Assembly (NCBI RefSeq): GCF_002251295.1
Contig: NZ_NPJA01000041.1
Location: forward strand, 78,880-142,879
From: Prevotella sp. P5-50
GTDB taxonomy: Bacteria > Bacteroidota > Bacteroidia > Bacteroidales > Bacteroidaceae
Length of the DNA: 64,000 nt
Direction: 5' to 3'
The notes beneath the pieces were generated by a model that saw only the letters and a program-made list of their open reading frames with translations, did no database searches and was not told the origin of the DNA. Below are positions 61,756 through 64,000 of this stretch, piece after piece. Numbering within the stretch: the first letter of the stretch is position 1; the number at the start of each line of letters is the position of its first letter. The position numbers and the translations under genes were made by a program.

Positions 61756-62010
61756 AGTTGAAGATTATTCTAAAGATTTTTGTTAAGATTTCGAGCATCT
61801 CTGATGCGATCCATAACAAAGTCCTTCCCAGAAGCGAGGAACTCGAGCGCATTTTGGTCAAAGATTTTTGTTAAAGATTTTATTTCCGTCTAAATTCCGT
61901 CTAAATTCCGATGATCCAATGATACGATGATTGATTTCTGGCCAAAGGCCATATTTTATTAAAGATTTCCTCCAAAGATTTCTAGCCTTCAGGCTACTAA
62001 AAAAAACCGT

Positions 62011-62045
62011 TTTCCATAACTGTCAACTGTCAACTGTAACGCTTG
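62011..62045 (+). repeat. CTGTWA dispersed repeat, copy J
   Basis: CCATAACTGTCAACTGTCAA ending CTGTAACGCTTGG, the same module as at 7806 and 12990, but 48 kb away. Confidence 0.85.
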
Positions 62046-62098
62046 GAAATGATGATGTTGACTACGGATAGTTTGGGATGACATTGACCTGTGACATG

Positions 62099-63757
62099 TT
62101 ATATAACCAAACTATGCTTTTCATTATCTTGACCGTCTAATAACTCATAGAGAGTTGTATCAGTAAACGTCCTCCATATCTTTAAACCAACGGACTTGTA
62201 ATCGTTGAAAAGTTGTCCGATGAACTCAATCTCGAATACAAGTCTAAGGTCATTCTGATCTTCCTCAGGAGTTCCTTCTTTACGGAATCCAAGACGTGCA
62301 ATTTTAATCAGATAAATGTCTCTTATGCCTTTGCCTTTAAGGTATGGCACAAAATAGTATAATCTATTTAGTGCAACTGTTGTTGGAAACTTCTTACCAG
62401 TATAATATATCTTGGCTGACTGTCCGGCAAAATGCTCAAAATTATCTGATTTAACGAGACTAATCAAACAATTCTTATCAATATTTAAAGCGGAAGGAAT
62501 GATTTTGCATCCATAAACACTTGTCGCACTATCATTAACCATCCAGTTTTCAACGATAGGATTGTCTGCATATTGATCGAACAACTCTAGGAAATTCAAT
62601 TGTTTTGCTACCGTCTTAGCATTCTTGGATTTCTTGCTGTCTGCTCCTATGTTTTTGAAATACAGATTGGCAAAAATCTCATCAATCTCCTTTTTGTCAG
62701 TTTCAACATTCGTGTCACCATTTTTCAAGTTGACAATGATATTCTGAACCAATGCATCTACCTTATTCTTTGTCTTGTCACAAGGTACAATAAAAGGAAT
62801 CTTCTTAATATAATTGGCAGAATTATTGGTTGATGGATTGATTGCGTTGATTAATTCTGTACATACAGAAGAGTTGAAGAATCCTAAAAGGTAGAATATC
62901 CACTTCTCTTCTTTTGGGAAAACTCCGACTATAGATTGGTCAAATAAACGTCCTTCAATCAAAGCTCCAGTGAGTTTGGATGAACGTATCATCGGAATTC
63001 CGATTCCATTTTTAAAATAGAAATCAGAGTTTTGAAACCGACACTTTTTGCTTTGTTTATATTCAGAAATAGCTTGAGCAGACCAATCCATAAACCAATG
63101 GTTGGGCTTCACATACTCAATATTGCCACCTTTGACGATGGGTACAAGATAATCATCCTCTGTAATACCTGAGACTTTTTCTTCCTGAGACAAGTCCAAT
63201 CTACGAATATTCTCAGTTTTTGCACAGATATACTTTTTTGAATTTTTAATCTCACTATTTAATGGATGAAGATAATTCTTGTCATTTCCAGAATAAAATC
63301 CAGTAACACAACTTGCTATATCTCCAATCTTTTTTAAATCTTCATTGTTAATCAGACTGGCGACTTTATCTGTTGAATTAAACATGAATGCAGAACCAAC
63401 TCCATCATAAACAGATTTCTGAGAGATAATTTTTCGGGTACCGCAATTACTGTTCTCCAATTCTTCAACTGACTTAAAGTTTGTTCTAATAACTATTTCA
63501 TTATTCATATTCTGAGAAATTTCAGTGGATTTTTTTAGAGTAATGATACAGAGATTCGCATAGCCAAAATTAATGCCAGGAAAGAAAGAAGATGGGAATA
63601 AAGCCAACTCCCTAATTTGCGTGTTGGTTAACAAAAATTTTCTAATAGACAGATGTCTATGAAGAGAAAGAAACGTATCAGGGATAATAAAACAAAGTTC
63701 ACCGTTTTCCTTCAAGCAACGTGTGCAAGCATAAAGGAATAAGGTATAACTCTCTTC
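62099..63757 (-). pseudogene. N6-adenine DNA methyltransferase remnant with TaqI-like specificity domain
   Basis: The open frame (about 550 residues; 63769 GTG is only where the IS ends) matches the second half of Eco57I/BREX-type methyltransferases. CLKENGELCFIIPDTFLSLH and LALFPSSFFPGINFGYANLC normally come after the NPPY motif. The SAM-binding motif and NPPY are absent. A target recognition domain follows (DFYFKNGIGIPMIRSSKL; KIPFIVPCDKTKNKVDALVQ, typical of TaqI_C). The gene is broken by the IS element on its 5' side. It would be inactive as a modification enzyme. Confidence 0.8.
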
Positions 63758-63777
63758 ACTAGTGTCCACTAAATAAA
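63758..63777. other. probable terminal end of the insertion sequence
   Basis: The junction reads ACTAGTGTCCACTAAATAAA. The methyltransferase frame becomes recognisable immediately left of it and the transposase stop lies inside it, so this is the likely terminal inverted repeat. The other end is outside the window. Confidence 0.5.
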
Positions 63778-64000
63778 TTTAAGACTTAATTCTCTTACAG
63801 TTTGTAACTTCTCGGCAGGTTCGCTTTTGCCGAGCAAATCTACGAGAGGGGTTCTGTCCAGCAATGAGACAGATAAAATTCTTAACAAATCATACATTTC
63901 CATATTCAATTTCATTTTTCGTTCAACAATCGCAACCAAGCAATATGCAATGATTGCACTATACAATTGTATCTTTACAGCATTTTCGGTTGTGCCATAG
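63769..64000 (-). mobile_element. IS4-type transposase, C-terminal end (partial)
   Basis: The reverse frame is open from the window edge to the TAG at 63771-63769. The visible 76 residues (GTTENAVKIQLYSAIIAYC, LVAIVERKMKLNMEMYDLLR, ILSVSLLDRTPLVDLLGKSE) are the C-terminal segment of DDE transposases of the IS4 group common in Bacteroidetes. The YGTTENAVKIQ region is the usual one near the last catalytic Glu. The start of the element lies beyond 64000. It interrupts the methyltransferase. Confidence 0.8.

Noticed and set aside
61770..61872. reverse reading DQNALEFLASGKDFVMDRIRD
   Set aside because: It looks faintly like protein and may be a decayed gene piece, but it is too short and its frame opens into repeats. 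Not called.

Overview
The window looks like chromosome from a Bacteroidales bacterium of the Prevotella/Segatella type. Intergenic regions carry the Bacteroidetes promoter pattern (TTG or TTTG, a 19-21 nt spacer, then TAnnTTTG). Gene content is typical of the group: DUF4494, DUF4923, DUF3256, DUF4296, a DUF1015 gene after serC-serA, a two-gene LysO exporter, a long S16 protein and an ATP synthase operon that starts with the beta and epsilon genes. Assignment to genus is inference; no rRNA or tRNA gene was seen.

Layout. 1-7.7 kb: a ZIP metal transporter (cut by the window edge), a divergent pair for plant cell wall breakdown (GH51 arabinofuranosidase and a pectinesterase-like CE8 protein) separated by an 11-bp tandem repeat, two small unknown proteins, split LysO and a helical protein. 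7.7-14.4 kb: an accessory island rich in repeats. It holds a 5'-truncated relaxase and its coiled-coil membrane partner, a nucleoside phosphorylase with a lincosamide nucleotidyltransferase, an ATPase fragment, REP-like inverted repeats, many copies of a CTGTWA-type dispersed repeat and two candidate small RNAs. 14.4-19.9 kb: htpG, a membrane pseudokinase, DUF4494, a YggS-family PLP protein and a flavodoxin/ferredoxin protein. 19.9-26.3 kb: palindromic promoter repeats followed by the tightly packed ftsY-rimO-HU-(HU/LysM fusion)-RelA/SpoT cluster. 26.3-34.9 kb: pepD, OmpH-like lipoprotein, DbpA-like helicase, serC-serA-DUF1015 and a YigZ-family protein. 34.9-46.6 kb: ileS, a cysteine-less DksA-like protein, lspA, a DUF4296 lipoprotein, a nucleoside permease, rsmE, a lone ABC ATPase, a phenylacetate-CoA ligase-like gene, DUF3256 and uraA behind an attenuator-like leader. 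46.7-54 kb: two glycosyltransferases, DUF4923, rpsP and two tandem acyl-CoA ligase paralogues. 54.2-61.6 kb: the complete F1Fo ATP synthase operon. 61.6-64 kb: tandem heptamers, then an N6-adenine methyltransferase remnant whose front half is missing beside the tail of an IS4-type transposase.

Most genes are housekeeping. The unusual material is in the 7.7-14.4 kb island, the promoter palindromes before ftsY, the HU-membrane-LysM fusion and the broken methyltransferase at the right edge. I found no CRISPR array and no intact multi-gene defence system. The strongest candidates for undescribed biology are the dispersed CTGTWA repeat family, the orphan promoter-leader-terminator at about 9.85 kb, the palindromes that carry promoters, and the HU/LysM protein encoded just before the stringent-response synthetase.
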